In this document: piece after piece, positions 43,915-56,849 of the stretch
Position numbering within the stretch: position 1 is the stretch's first letter
Layout of the letters: each line of letters begins with the position of its first letter
Source of the DNA: Bradyrhizobium sp. sBnM-33
GTDB taxonomy: Bacteria > Pseudomonadota > Alphaproteobacteria > Rhizobiales > Xanthobacteraceae
DNA length: 64,000 bases
Assembly (NCBI RefSeq): GCF_032917945.1
Contig: NZ_CP136624.1
Coordinates: forward strand, 868,001-932,000
Reading direction: 5' to 3'
Notes under the pieces: model-generated
What the model was told of the DNA's origin: nothing
Database searches by the model: none
The model's input: only the letters and a program-made list of their open reading frames with translations
Made by a program: the position numbers and the translations under genes

Positions 43915-44009
43915 TCGTCCCCCGCGAAAGCGGGAGACCCAGTACGCCGCGGCGATCGTGATTACGGCAGCGCCTGCGATTACTGGATCCCCGCTTTCGC
44001 GGGGATGAC
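43915..44009. repeat. Palindromic repeat, family E
   Basis: Left GTCGTCCCCCGCGAAAGCGG and right CCCGCTTTCGCGGGGATGAC are complementary; the centre has GCGCC/GGCGATCG-type secondary pairing. Confidence 0.75.
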
Positions 44010-44020
44010 GATTGAGAGTT

Positions 44021-44107
44021 CGTAGGATGGGTGGAGCGAAGCGATACCCATCACAACAAAAGACCGAACAGTACGATGGGTTTCGCTTCGCTCTACCCAT
44101 CCTACGG
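44021..44107. repeat. Palindromic repeat, family D variant
   Basis: CGTAGGATGGGTGGAGCGAA at the left and TTCGCTCTACCCATCCTACG at the right pair almost perfectly. Directly follows the family E element in the pimC-pimD gap. Confidence 0.75.
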
Positions 44108-44152
44108 GTTCGATTTCCATGCCTCAGGCATGATTTGAGAGAGCAAAAGAAC

Positions 44153-45292
44153 ATGGATTTTGATTTGTCCGAGGAGCAGCGCCTTCTCAAGGAAAGCATC
44201 GACGGTCTGCTGACCGATTCCTACGATTTCGATGCGCGCAAGAAGTACCAGAAGGAGAAGGGCGGCTGGAGCAAGGCCGTCTGGGGCAAGCTCGCCGAAC
44301 AGGGTCTGCTCGGCTTGCCGTTCGCGGAAGCCGATGGCGGCTTTGGCGCGGGTGCGGTCGAAACCATGATCGTGATGGAAGCGCTCGGCAAGGCGCTGGT
44401 ACTGGAGCCGTATCTCGCCACGGTCGTGATAGGCGGCGGCTTCCTGCGCCATGGCGGCTCGGCCGAGCAGAAGGCCGCGCACATCCCCGGCATCATCGGC
44501 GGCAGCAAGACTTTTGCCTTCGCCCAGCTCGAGAAGAACTCGCGTTACGACCTCGCCGATGTCTCCACTACGGCCAAGAAGAAGGGCGACGGTTGGGTCA
44601 TCGACGGCGAAAAATTCGTCGTGCTCAACGGCGAGAATGCCGACACGCTGATCGTGACCGCGCGTACCAAGGGCAGCCGGCGCGACAAGACGGGTATCGG
44701 CGTGTTCCTCGTGCCGGCAGATGCCAAGGGCGTCACCCGCAAGGGCTATCCGACCCAGGACGGGCTGCATGCCGCCGATATCACCTTCACCGGCGTTGAG
44801 GTTGGCGCTGACGCCGCGATAGGCGATCCAGAGAATGGATTACCGCTGATCGAGCGCGTGGTCGATGAGGCCCGCACCGCAATGTGCGCGGAAGCCGTCG
44901 GCGCGATGGATGAATCGCTGAAGACAACCGTCGAGTATCTCAAAACGCGAAAGCAGTTCGGTGTTCCGATCGGCAGCTTCCAGACCCTGCAACATCGCGC
45001 CGCCGACATGTTCGTCGTCCTCGAACAGGCCCGCAGCATGTCGATGTTTGCGACGATGGCGGCCGATTTCGAAGACGCCAAGGAGCGCGCGACGGCGGTG
45101 GCCGCTGCCAAGGTGCAGATCGGCAAGTCCGGAAAATTCATCGGCCAGCAGTCGATCCAGCTCCACGGCGGCATCGGCATGACCCAGGAAGCCAAGATCG
45201 GCCACTACTTCAAGCGGCTGACCATGATCGAGAACACCTTTGGCGATACTGACTACCACCTCCGCCGCGTCGCGGAAGGCGGGCTGGTGTAA
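44153..45292 (+). CDS. pimD: Acyl-CoA dehydrogenase (pimeloyl-CoA dehydrogenase small-subunit-like)
   Basis: A 379-residue acyl-CoA dehydrogenase-fold protein starting MDFDLSEEQRLLKESIDGLL. The middle FAD segment is divergent (FAQLEKNSRYDLADVSTTAK), and the substrate base region reads LHGGIGMTQEAKIGHYFKRL. Such divergent partners form heteromeric dehydrogenases with a canonical subunit, here the one at 42704. Two repeats fill the 258-bp gap but all genes share a strand. Start ATG 44153; the open frame upstream is repeat sequence. Confidence 0.88.
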   Translation: MDFDLSEEQRLLKESIDGLLTDSYDFDARKKYQKEKGGWSKAVWGKLAEQGLLGLPFAEADGGFGAGAVETMIVMEALGKALVLEPYLATVVIGGGFLRHGGSAEQKAAHIPGIIGGSKTFAFAQLEKNSRYDLADVSTTAKKKGDGWVIDGEKFVVLNGENADTLIVTARTKGSRRDKTGIGVFLVPADAKGVTRKGYPTQDGLHAADITFTGVEVGADAAIGDPENGLPLIERVVDEARTAMCAEAVGAMDESLKTTVEYLKTRKQFGVPIGSFQTLQHRAADMFVVLEQARSMSMFATMAADFEDAKERATAVAAAKVQIGKSGKFIGQQSIQLHGGIGMTQEAKIGHYFKRLTMIENTFGDTDYHLRRVAEGGLV

Positions 45293-45326
45293 GCCACATG
45301 TCATTGCGGGGCACTGATGTTGCCCC

Positions 45327-45408
45327 GTCATTGCGAGCGTAGCGAAGCAATCCATAGTGCCGCAAGGTCGGGCATGGATTGCTTCGTCGCTTCGCTCCTC
45401 GCAATGAC
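45327..45408. repeat. Palindromic repeat, family A
   Basis: GTCATTGCGAGCGTAGCGAA at the left, CTCGCAATGAC at the right, inner AAGCAATCCAT/ATGGATTGCTT arms. Confidence 0.8.
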
Positions 45409-45440
45409 GAGGAGAGAGCGAATTCAGGGAACAACCAACA

Positions 45441-46214
45441 ATGAAAACCACCCCGTTCGATCTCACCGGCAAGGTCGCCGTCATCACCGGCTCCAGCCGC
45501 GGCATCGGCCGCTCCTCCGCTGAGCTGCTCGCTAAACTCGGCGCCAAGGTCGTGATCTCCAGCCGCAAGGCCGACGCCTGCCACGAAGTCGCGGAAGGCA
45601 TCAAGAAGGCCGGCGGCGACGCCCATGTCATTCCCTGCAACATCTCGCGCCGCGAGGAGGTCGAAGCGCTGATCGCAGGCACCACCAAGCACTACGACAA
45701 GGTCGACATCCTCGTCTGCAACGCCGCAGTGAATCCGTATTACGGTCCGCTGCTCGACATCAAGGACGAGGCCTTCGACAAGATCATGGGCAGTAACGTC
45801 AAGAGCAACATCTGGCTCTGCGCGCTGGCGATCCCGCAGATGGCGGAGCGCGGCAACGGCTCGGTGGTGATTATCTCCTCCATCGGGGGATTGCGCGGCT
45901 CTACCGTGATAGGCGCCTACGGCATTTCGAAAGCGGCAGACTTCGCGCTGTGCCGCAGCCTCGCCGGCGAATGGGGCCCAAAGGGCGTGCGCGTCAATTG
46001 CGTGGCGCCGGGTCTGGTCAAAACCGATTTCGCCCGGGCGCTCTGGGAAGATCCCGAAAACCTGAAGCGCCGCACCGCCAGCACGCCGCTGCGGCGGATC
46101 GGCGAGCCGGATGAAATCGCAGGTGCCGTGGCCTATCTGGCCTCCGATGCCTCCACTTTCATGACCGGCCAGACCATTGTGGTGGATGGCGGCGTGACGA
46201 CGGCCTCCGTGTAA
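45441..46214 (+). CDS. SDR family oxidoreductase
   Basis: A 257-residue classical short-chain dehydrogenase: TGSSRGIG near residue 16, NAAV near 93, ISSIGG with catalytic Ser near 147 and the Tyr-x3-Lys in GAYGISKAAD near 161, then the cofactor-loop VAPGLVKTDFARAL. It ends the run of plus-strand beta-oxidation genes, 148 bp after the dehydrogenase with a repeat between. It may oxidise a hydroxyacyl intermediate of the same route; otherwise substrate unknown. Confidence 0.88.
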   Translation: MKTTPFDLTGKVAVITGSSRGIGRSSAELLAKLGAKVVISSRKADACHEVAEGIKKAGGDAHVIPCNISRREEVEALIAGTTKHYDKVDILVCNAAVNPYYGPLLDIKDEAFDKIMGSNVKSNIWLCALAIPQMAERGNGSVVIISSIGGLRGSTVIGAYGISKAADFALCRSLAGEWGPKGVRVNCVAPGLVKTDFARALWEDPENLKRRTASTPLRRIGEPDEIAGAVAYLASDASTFMTGQTIVVDGGVTTASV

Positions 46215-46222
46215 CCGGTCTC

Positions 46223-46360
46223 GTGTCCCGGACGCGGTGCAGCGTTCTTCACGCTGCTCCGCAGAGCCGGGACCGATGCTTCGTACCCCAATCATGGGCC
46301 CCGGCTTAGCAGCGCACCGCCGGAGTCGCGCGAAGCGCGCTGCGCTGCATCCGGGGCACG
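46223..46360. repeat. Palindromic repeat, family B
   Basis: GTGTCCCGGACGCGGTGCAG at the left and CTGCATCCGGGGCAC at the right, with GCTCCGCAGAGCCGGGACCG inside. Same phrases as the element at 9591. Confidence 0.75.
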
Positions 46361-46429
46361 GGATATTGACGAACCTCCCCCAATCGGATTGCCTCTCAGC
46401 AATCAAAACCTCCCCGGGGAAGCAACGTC

Positions 46430-47932
46430 ATGTCCTTTGTGCTGGCCATCGATCAGGGCACCACGTCTTCGCGCGCCATGGTGTTCCGTGGCGACATCTC
46501 CATCGCCGCCACCGCGCAGCAGGAGTTCCCGCAGCATTTTCCGGCGTCCGGCTGGGTCGAGCACGAGCCGGAGGACATCTGGACGTCGACGGTGACGGTC
46601 TGCCGCGAGGCGCTGGAAAAGGCCGGCCTGAAAGCAAAAGACATCGCGGCGATCGGCATTACCAACCAGCGCGAGACCACGGTGGTGTGGGACCGCGCCA
46701 CGGGGCAGGCCGTGCACCGCGCCATCGTTTGGCAGGATCGTCGCACCGCTGACATGTGCGCCAAGCTCAAGGTTGAAGGCCATGAGCCTGCGATCTCGGC
46801 CAAGACCGGCCTGATCATCGATCCCTATTTCTCCGGCACCAAGGTCGCCTGGATCCTCGACCACGTGCCGGGTGCGCGCGAACGCGCCGGGCGCAGCGAA
46901 CTGATGTTCGGCACCGTCGATTGCTATCTGCTGTGGCGCCTGACCGGCGGCAAGGTGCACGCCACCGACGCCACCAACGCCTCACGTACGCTGCTGTTCA
47001 ACATTCACACCGGCGACTGGGACGACGAGCTCTTGAAGCTGTTGCGCGTGCCGCGCTCGATGCTGCCGGAGGTCAAGGACTCCTCCGCCAAATTCGGTGA
47101 ATCCGTGCCCAACTTGTTCGGCAGCCCGATCGCGATATCCGGCATCGCCGGCGACCAACAGGCAGCGACCATCGGCCAGGCCTGCTTCACGCCCGGCATG
47201 ATCAAGTCGACCTACGGCACCGGCTGTTTCGCGTTGCTCAACACCGGCACGACGCCGGTCGCCTCGAAGAACAAGCTGCTCACCACCATCGCCTATCAAT
47301 TGAACGGCAGACGCACCTACGCGCTCGAAGGCTCGATCTTCGTCGCCGGAAGCGCCGTGCAATGGCTGCGCGACGGCCTCGGCATCATCAAGCAGGCGTC
47401 CGAAACCGGCCCGCTCGCCGACAAATCGGACTCGATGCAGAGCGTCTATCTGGTGCCGGCCTTCGTTGGCCTCGGCGCGCCCTACTGGAATCCCCGCGTG
47501 CGCGGCGCGCTGTTCGGCCTGACCCGCAATACCGGCCCGGCCGAACTCGCGCATGCCGCGCTCGAAAGTGTCTGCTACCAGACCTTCGACCTCTGGGCCG
47601 CAATGCGCGCCGATTGGCCGGACGCAACCGCCGCCAACATCGTGCTCCGCGTCGACGGCGGCATGACGGCGTCTGACTGGACCATGCAGCGCCTCGCAGA
47701 CTTGCTGGATGCACCGGTCGACCGGCCGATGATCCAGGAAACCACGGCGTTAGGCGCGGCTTATCTCGCGGGACTGAACGCCGGCGTTTATCCTGAGCCG
47801 ACCAAGTTCGCCGACAACTGGCGCCTCGAACACCGCTTCAAGCCGGCGATGAGCGAGGCGACGCGGGAGCGGAAGCTGGCGGGATGGGCAAGGGCGGTGA
47901 AGGGCGTGCTCGCGAGCGATGAAGGGGAGTGA
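46430..47932 (+). CDS. glpK: Glycerol kinase
   Basis: A 500-residue FGGY carbohydrate kinase. [15 protein letters not shown] at the N-terminus, [38 protein letters not shown] and [12 protein letters not shown] form the glycerol site; the ATP site includes [34 protein letters not shown] and [12 protein letters not shown]. It phosphorylates glycerol to glycerol-3-phosphate in the cytoplasm. Length typical, all blocks intact. No glpF, glpD or glpR adjacent; a GNAT gene starts 6 bp after it. Confidence 0.96.
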   Translation: MSFVLAIDQGTTSSRAMVFRGDISIAATAQQEFPQHFPASGWVEHEPEDIWTSTVTVCREALEKAGLKAKDIAAIGITNQRETTVVWDRATGQAVHRAIVWQDRRTADMCAKLKVEGHEPAISAKTGLIIDPYFSGTKVAWILDHVPGARERAGRSELMFGTVDCYLLWRLTGGKVHATDATNASRTLLFNIHTGDWDDELLKLLRVPRSMLPEVKDSSAKFGESVPNLFGSPIAISGIAGDQQAATIGQACFTPGMIKSTYGTGCFALLNTGTTPVASKNKLLTTIAYQLNGRRTYALEGSIFVAGSAVQWLRDGLGIIKQASETGPLADKSDSMQSVYLVPAFVGLGAPYWNPRVRGALFGLTRNTGPAELAHAALESVCYQTFDLWAAMRADWPDATAANIVLRVDGGMTASDWTMQRLADLLDAPVDRPMIQETTALGAAYLAGLNAGVYPEPTKFADNWRLEHRFKPAMSEATRERKLAGWARAVKGVLASDEGE

Positions 47933-47938
47933 CGTCAG

Positions 47939-48532
47939 TTGATAGTGCCCGACGGCTATTCGGACGTTCCCGCCGGCAAGATCGCCGCTATCGTCACGCA
48001 TCTGGAGATGACTGAACGGCCCGCGCCGCGTTCCGATCCCCCCGGCGCATGGTCGCTGCGCCGGGTGGAGATGCCGCCGCTCGATTGGTTTCGCGATCTC
48101 TATCGTCGCGTTGGCGAGGAATGGCTGTGGTTCTCGCGAATACAGATGCCCGACGCCGAACTCGCGGCGCGGCTCCATTCGCCGCCGCTCGAAGTCTACG
48201 CGCTAGTGGATAACGGCCGCGACGAGGGCCTGTTAGAGCTGGATTTTCGCGAGGCCGGCCAATGCGAGATCGGCATGTTCGGCGTCACCGCAAAACTGGT
48301 CGGCACCGGTGCCGGCCGCTGGCTGATGAATCACGCGCTGGAAATCGCCTGGTCGCGGCCGATCACACGCCTCTGGCTGCACACCTGCACCTTCGATCAT
48401 CCAGCCGCGCTCGCCTTCTACCAGCGCTCGGGCTTTCGTGCCTTCCGGCGGCAGATCGAGGTCGCCGACGATCCCCGGCTCGACGGCACCGCGTCGCGCA
48501 ACGTGGCGCGGCATGTGCCGGTGATTGAGTGA
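47939..48532 (+). CDS. GNAT family N-acetyltransferase
   Basis: A 197-residue acetyltransferase. TTG 47939 follows AAGGGGAG in the end of glpK; GTG 47945 is an alternative. EIGMFGVTAKLVGTGAGRWL holds the acetyl-CoA loop (GTGAGR, a form of Q/RxxGxG/A) near residue 125, and TCTFDHPAALAFYQRSGFRA is the C-terminal block. Cotranscription with glpK is likely. Substrate unknown. Confidence 0.85.
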   Translation: MIVPDGYSDVPAGKIAAIVTHLEMTERPAPRSDPPGAWSLRRVEMPPLDWFRDLYRRVGEEWLWFSRIQMPDAELAARLHSPPLEVYALVDNGRDEGLLELDFREAGQCEIGMFGVTAKLVGTGAGRWLMNHALEIAWSRPITRLWLHTCTFDHPAALAFYQRSGFRAFRRQIEVADDPRLDGTASRNVARHVPVIE

Positions 48533-48559
48533 AGCGCCAAAGCGTCCTCATCCTCGGCC

Positions 48560-48656
48560 GTCATCGCCGCGAAAGCGGGATCCAGTATTCCAGAGACGTT
48601 ACGACAGAACCGAGACGCTGCGGCGTACTGGATACTCCGCTTTCGCGGAGTATGAC
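48560..48656. repeat. Palindromic repeat, family E
   Basis: GTCATCGCCGCGAAAGCGGG at the left and CCGCTTTCGCGGAGTATGAC at the right pair closely. First of two repeats in the 338-bp gap after the GNAT gene. Confidence 0.75.
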
Positions 48657-48766
48657 GACTTGTGGGTGGATTCGTCAGAGCATTCCCTAAGACACCTCCT
48701 GCTTCGCCCGTTGCATTATTGACCAACGTACTTAGGATGGTGTGCAGCGCAACACCGACCCAGCAT

Positions 48767-48854
48767 GTCATGCCCGGGCTTGACCCGGGCATCCATCACT
48801 CTTCGGAGGAATCTTTCCAACGAGGATGGAAGGCCGGGTCAAGCCCGGCCATGA
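48767..48854. repeat. Palindromic repeat, family G
   Basis: GTCATGCCCGGGCTTGACCC and GGGTCAAGCCCGGCCATGAC are complementary outer arms; only copy seen in the window. It ends 16 bp before the GST ATG. The rest of the gap (48657-48766) holds nothing recognisable. Confidence 0.8.
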
Positions 48855-48870
48855 CGAGCAGAGAGAAACC

Positions 48871-49497
48871 ATGATCCTGATCGGCCAATTCGACTCCCCC
48901 TTCGTCCGCCGCGTCGCCATCGCGATGCGGCTCTATGGCATCGACTTCGAGCACAAGCCGTGGTCGACCTTCGGCGATGCCGACAAAATCGCGGCCCACA
49001 ATCCGCTGCGGCGGGTGCCGACGCTGGTGCTGGATAGCGGCGAGGCGCTGATCGAGAGCGCGATGATCCTGGACTATCTCGACGACCGCGTCGGGCCCGA
49101 GCAGGCGATGATCGCGCGGAGCGGCGAGGCGCGCTGGCGGCATTTGCGGATTTGCGCGCTGGCGATGGGGCTTGGCGACAAGGGTGTCAGCCTGTTGTAC
49201 GAGCGCGTGCTGCGTAAGGAGCAGCTCGATCTCTGGGTCGAGCGCTGCAAGGCGCAGATCGCGGGCGTGCTGGAGGTGCTGGAGAAGGAGCGCGCCGCGG
49301 TCAAGACGCCGTACTGGTTCGGCGAAAACATCGGCCATGCCGATATCGCGGTCGCCTGCGTGCTGCGTTTCGTCGGCGAGGCGCATTCGGAGCTGTTCGA
49401 CGCCAGCTATCGGGCGCTGAAAGCGCATTCCGCCGCTTGCGAGGCGATGCCGCCGTTTAAGGAAATCGTGCAGCCGCTGGCCCCGCCGAAGGGGTGA
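48871..49497 (+). CDS. Glutathione S-transferase family protein
   Basis: A 208-residue GST: N-terminal ILIGQFDSPFVRRVAIAMRL, cis-Pro block RRVPTLVLDSGEALIES, and C-terminal GHADIAVACVLRFVGEAH (GxxDxx helix cap). ATG 48871 follows AGAGAAA. Its last 27 bases, including the stop, are repeated 87 bp downstream (49584-49610). Detoxification role is general for the family. Confidence 0.87.
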   Translation: MILIGQFDSPFVRRVAIAMRLYGIDFEHKPWSTFGDADKIAAHNPLRRVPTLVLDSGEALIESAMILDYLDDRVGPEQAMIARSGEARWRHLRICALAMGLGDKGVSLLYERVLRKEQLDLWVERCKAQIAGVLEVLEKERAAVKTPYWFGENIGHADIAVACVLRFVGEAHSELFDASYRALKAHSAACEAMPPFKEIVQPLAPPKG

Positions 49498-49583
49498 TTG
49501 AGCTGCACGGGGCCGCGCCCGGCCACGGCCGCGGAGCCAGCCCGATCCTACTTTGCATGGGGTTGTTTTCGCGATTTTTTCAG

Positions 49584-49610
49584 CAGTCGCTGGCCCCGCC
49601 GAAGGGGTGA
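49584..49610 (+). repeat. Direct repeat of the GST gene 3' end
   Basis: 26 of 27 bases match 49471-49497, covering the last eight codons and the stop of the GST gene. The 86 bases between the copies hold nothing recognisable. It could be a duplication scar. Confidence 0.7.
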
Positions 49611-49619
49611 GGGGCTTTC

Positions 49620-49710
49620 GTAGGGTGGGCAAAGCGCAGCGTCCCCACCATCCAGGATGGTCTGCCGATAAATGGTGGGCACGGCGCAAGCGCGCCTTTG
49701 CCCACCCTAC
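49620..49710. repeat. Palindromic repeat, family D
   Basis: GTAGGGTGGGCAAAGCGCAG and GCGCCTTTGCCCACCCTAC are complementary. Its end overlaps the stop codon of the minus-strand maiA-like gene. Confidence 0.8.
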
Positions 49711-50366
49711 TTCTGCCGCATCGTCTCCGGTGTGTCCGGCTGCGCCATCGGATGCGCTTTTGCAAACGTCGGCAGCGCCATCGACGTTTCGAAAATGCGC
49801 TTCACGGTCGGATAAGTCGTCAGATTGACCTGTTGGTTCAGCGCCACAGTGACATGGCCGACCATGCAGATGTCGGCGATTGTCGGCGCATCGCCATGGC
49901 AGAATTCGCCGGTGTCCTTGTTATCAGCGAGATGCCCCTCTAGCGCCGCCAGCGTTTCGACGATCCAGTGCCGTCGCCATGCCGCCTGCTGGGCGTCGCG
50001 CAGGTTCAGCTCGTGATCGAGATAGCGCCGCACCCGCGGCGTCAGCAGCGGATGGCCCTCACAGGCGACCATCAGCGCCAGCGCGCGGACGCGGGCGCGG
50101 CCGGCGAGGTCGGCGGGCAGCAGCGGCGGGGTGGGGTATTTCTCGTCGAGATATTCGAGGATGGCGAGCGACTGGAACAGCGTGGTGCCGTCATCTTCGA
50201 CCAGCGCCGGCAGCACCATCTGCGGGTTGATCCGGCGATATTCGGGATCGCGATGCGCGTTGGCATCGATGTCGACGAAGATCACTTCAGCCGGCACATT
50301 TTTCAGATTGAGCGCGATGCGAACGCGAAAGCTCGCCAGCGATCGCCAGAAGGAGAAGAACTTCAT
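49707..50366 (-). CDS. maiA: Maleylacetoacetate isomerase-like (zeta class) glutathione S-transferase
   Basis: A 219-residue zeta-class GST. FWRSLASFRVRIALNLKNV at the N-terminus (the family has an SSxxxRVR active-site block; here it reads RSLASFRVR), INPQMVLPALVEDDGTTLFQ then SLAILEYLDEKYP, and FCHGDAPTIADICMVGHV. MaiA isomerises maleylacetoacetate or maleylpyruvate in tyrosine/gentisate breakdown. No fumarylacetoacetase or homogentisate gene is adjacent, so the role is by family only. The last residues and stop come from a family D repeat. Confidence 0.75.
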   Translation of the reverse strand: MKFFSFWRSLASFRVRIALNLKNVPAEVIFVDIDANAHRDPEYRRINPQMVLPALVEDDGTTLFQSLAILEYLDEKYPTPPLLPADLAGRARVRALALMVACEGHPLLTPRVRRYLDHELNLRDAQQAAWRRHWIVETLAALEGHLADNKDTGEFCHGDAPTIADICMVGHVTVALNQQVNLTTYPTVKRIFETSMALPTFAKAHPMAQPDTPETMRQK

Positions 50367-50380
50367 GGGGCCTCCGCACT

Positions 50381-50518
50381 TCTCTTCCCCTCTCCCCTTG
50401 TGGGAGAGGGTGGATCAATCGTGCGAAGCGCGATTGAGACGGGTGAGGGGTTCTCTCCGCGGATAAAACCCCTCATCCGGCGCTTCGCGCCACCTTCTCC
50501 CACAAGGGGAGAAGGGAA
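50381..50518. repeat. Palindromic repeat, family F
   Basis: Left CTTCTCTTCCCCTCTCCCCT with TGTGGGAGAGG, right CCTTCTCCCACAAGGGGAGA; inner GCGAAGCGCGATTGAG and CCGGCGCTTCGCGCC also pair. It fills the maiA-metH gap. Confidence 0.75.
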
Positions 50519-50528
50519 GAAAGCGGTT

Positions 50529-54395
<3,867 letters not shown>

Positions 54396-54399
54396 CGGA

Positions 54400-55314
54400 T
54401 CAGGCGGCTTTCTGTGCGCCATTGGGGCGAATGCCCAGCAAATGGCTGATCGCGAACACGAGGTCCGCGCGGTTCATGGTGTAGAAGTGAAAGGTATCGA
54501 CGCCGTGCTTGGCGAGCTTGTGCACCTGGCCGGCGGCGACGGTGGCGGCCACCAGCTTGCGCGTCTCGGCGTCGTCGTCGAGTCCCTCGAACTTCTCCGC
54601 CAGCCAGTCCGGCACGGTCGTGCCGGCGCGGGTCACAAAACTGCGCGCCTGCTTGAAATTGTGCATGGGCATGATGCCGGGGACGACCGGGATGTCGATG
54701 CCGCGGGCGCGGACGCGGTCGAGGTAGCGGAAGTAGAGGTCGTTATCGAAGAAAACCTGGGTGATGGCCCGCGCCGCGCCGGCGTCGACCTTTGCCTTTA
54801 GTGTATCGATATCGGCATCGATCGTCGGGCTCTCCGGATGTTTTTCCGGATAGGCCGACACCGAGATTTCGATATCGGGGTAGCGCTTCTTGATGCCCGC
54901 GATCAGGTCGGGCGAACTTTGATAGCCGTCCGGATGCGCGTGATAGGCAGTGCCGATGCCGGTGGTTGGATCGCCGCGCAGCGCTACGATGTGGCGGACG
55001 CCGATCTCGTGATAGCGCGCCACTACGTCGTCGATCTCGCCCTTCGGCGCGCCGACGCAGGTCAGGTGCGCGGCAGGCGTTAGGCGCGTCTCTTTCAGGA
55101 TGCGGGCAATGGTCGAATGGGTCCGCTCGCGGGTCGATCCCCCGGCGCCATAGGTCACCGAGACGAAATTGGGCGCGAGCGGCGCCAGCCGGTTGATGGT
55201 CTCCCACAAGCTCCGCTCCATCTCTTCGGTCTTGGGCGGAAAGAACTCAAAGGAGATCTTTGGCGAATGCAGCGCGCGATGGCCGTCCAAAGCGGGGGGC
55301 GTAACCTCGGTCAT
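54400..55314 (-). CDS. metF: Methylenetetrahydrofolate reductase
   Basis: A 304-residue flavoenzyme: [20 protein letters not shown] at the N-terminus, [40 protein letters not shown] and [12 protein letters not shown], then [20 protein letters not shown]. It makes 5-methyl-THF, the methyl donor used by MetH encoded directly downstream, so the two genes form an operon for methionine regeneration. Length and motifs typical. No regulatory gene adjacent. Confidence 0.95.
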   Translation of the reverse strand: MTEVTPPALDGHRALHSPKISFEFFPPKTEEMERSLWETINRLAPLAPNFVSVTYGAGGSTRERTHSTIARILKETRLTPAAHLTCVGAPKGEIDDVVARYHEIGVRHIVALRGDPTTGIGTAYHAHPDGYQSSPDLIAGIKKRYPDIEISVSAYPEKHPESPTIDADIDTLKAKVDAGAARAITQVFFDNDLYFRYLDRVRARGIDIPVVPGIMPMHNFKQARSFVTRAGTTVPDWLAEKFEGLDDDAETRKLVAATVAAGQVHKLAKHGVDTFHFYTMNRADLVFAISHLLGIRPNGAQKAA

Positions 55315-55692
55315 GGCACTTCACAAAGCTCCGAAACTATGGGCGGACGTCAGCCGTAGCGACGAGGAGCTAAAATAAGCGAAACAGGGCTGACCAAACA
55401 GCCCATTCGAGATGGGAAATAGCCCAATATTGGCAAAGTATATGAAACTATGCCTTAGCTGAAGGTGTAGTTGGGCTGAGTTGGCAGAAATTTATTTAGT
55501 AAATACAATGAGGTGGAAGAATGATTATCACCTGCGGGCATGTTTGTGGTTGGGCAACGGTAAACAATAGCGAACTTGTCACATTTCGTCCCACTCCAGC
55601 GCTGGGATGTGGCGCTCTTTCCCCACAAGTGCGGGCCTGCTCTGCGCCGGCCAGGCCTTTGTCGCCTCCGGTTGCCGCACTAGTTTAGCGCC
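55315..55692. other. AT-rich promoter region between metF and the LLM gene
   Basis: 378 bases separating divergent genes, clearly less GC-rich than the rest (for example AATTTATTTAGTAAATACAA near 55490). No riboswitch consensus was recognised. A 55-codon ORF at 55521-55688 has GAGGTGG before its ATG but no recognisable product; see findings. Confidence 0.6.
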
Positions 55693-56712
55693 ATGATCCA
55701 GCTTTCCGTCCTCGACCTCTCCGTCGTCACCACAGGCACAAGACCCGCCGCCGCGTTGCAGAACAGCATCGATCTGGCGCGTCATGTCGATGGGCTCGGC
55801 TATGTGCGCTACTGGCTCGCCGAGCACCACAATCTGGCGTCGGTGGCGAGCCCCGCGCCTGATTTGATGATCGGGCAGATCGCCGCGGTGACCAAAAACA
55901 TCCGCGTCGGCTCCGGCGGCGTGATGCTGCCCAACCACGCGCCGCTGGTCGTGGCCGAGCGCTTCAAGATGCTGGAGGCGCTGTTTCCCGGCCGCATCGA
56001 TCTCGGCCTCGGCCGCGCGCCCGGCACTGACGGCGCCACCGCTCACGCGCTGCGCAGCCGGCTCGACCGCCGCGAGGGCGACGATTTTCTCGAACGGCTG
56101 AGCGAACTGGTGTTGTGGGAGACCCGCGGCTTTCCCGCCGGCCATCCCTACAACAATGTGGTGGCGATGCCGGACGACACGCCGCTGCCGCCGATCTGGC
56201 TGCTCGGCTCCTCCGACTACAGTTCGGAACTGGCGGCGCAGGTCGGCATGGGCTTCGCATTCGCGCACCACTTTGCCTCCTATGACGCGATCGCGGCGAT
56301 GACGAACTACCGCAGCCACTTCAAGCCGTCCGGCTGGCGGGAGACCCCGCACGGCATTCTCGCTGTCGCAGCGGTCGCCGCCGAAACCGATACGGAAGCC
56401 GAAAGGCTCGCTTCGTCCATGGACCTCAACCGTCTGCGCCGCGACCGCGGGCAATACTTGCCATTGCCGAGCGTCGAGGAAGCGCTGGCCTATGACTACT
56501 CCGACGCCGAGCGCGCCTCGGTCATGCGTAACCGCTCACGGCTGTTCGTCGGCAGCCCGGCGACCATCATGGCGAAGCTGCAGCCGATGATTGCGGCTAG
56601 CCAGCCGGACGAGCTGATGATCATCACCGCTGTGTATGACCACGACGCGCGCAAGAAGTCGTATAGTCTCTTGGCGGACGCGTTCGGGCTGAGCAAGAAA
56701 GCCGCCGCCTAG
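55693..56712 (+). CDS. LLM class flavin-dependent oxidoreductase
   Basis: A 339-residue luciferase-like protein of the group with a C-terminal AMAKLQPMIAASQPDELM-type region. YWLAEHHNLASVASPAPDLM (active-site His pair), NIRVGSGGVMLPNHAPLVVA, RIDLGLGRAPGTDG and LPPIWLLGSSDYSSELAAQV are conserved. It uses FMN or F420-like reduced flavin; substrate unknown. ATG 55693 just after a stop; a clear SD is not evident. A shrunken remnant of a second copy lies at 57281-57330. Confidence 0.9.
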   Translation: MIQLSVLDLSVVTTGTRPAAALQNSIDLARHVDGLGYVRYWLAEHHNLASVASPAPDLMIGQIAAVTKNIRVGSGGVMLPNHAPLVVAERFKMLEALFPGRIDLGLGRAPGTDGATAHALRSRLDRREGDDFLERLSELVLWETRGFPAGHPYNNVVAMPDDTPLPPIWLLGSSDYSSELAAQVGMGFAFAHHFASYDAIAAMTNYRSHFKPSGWRETPHGILAVAAVAAETDTEAERLASSMDLNRLRRDRGQYLPLPSVEEALAYDYSDAERASVMRNRSRLFVGSPATIMAKLQPMIAASQPDELMIITAVYDHDARKKSYSLLADAFGLSKKAAA

Positions 56713-56849
56713 ATCGTGATGACTTTTCTGCGAATCTATATCTCATTCTTTGAGCATTCCTGATCTGCAGCCTGCGTTTGTTCGAGGCTCAGAAGCAACC
56801 AAGCGTTGTCAAAGAAGTTGTTGAAGTCTCCAGCCAAAGGAGACAAGCC

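Noticed and set aside
55315..55692. Cobalamin or SAM riboswitch before metF-metH
   Set aside because: I looked for a B12-box-like GCCACT phrase on the metF strand and saw none; a covariance-model search (Rfam) would be decisive.
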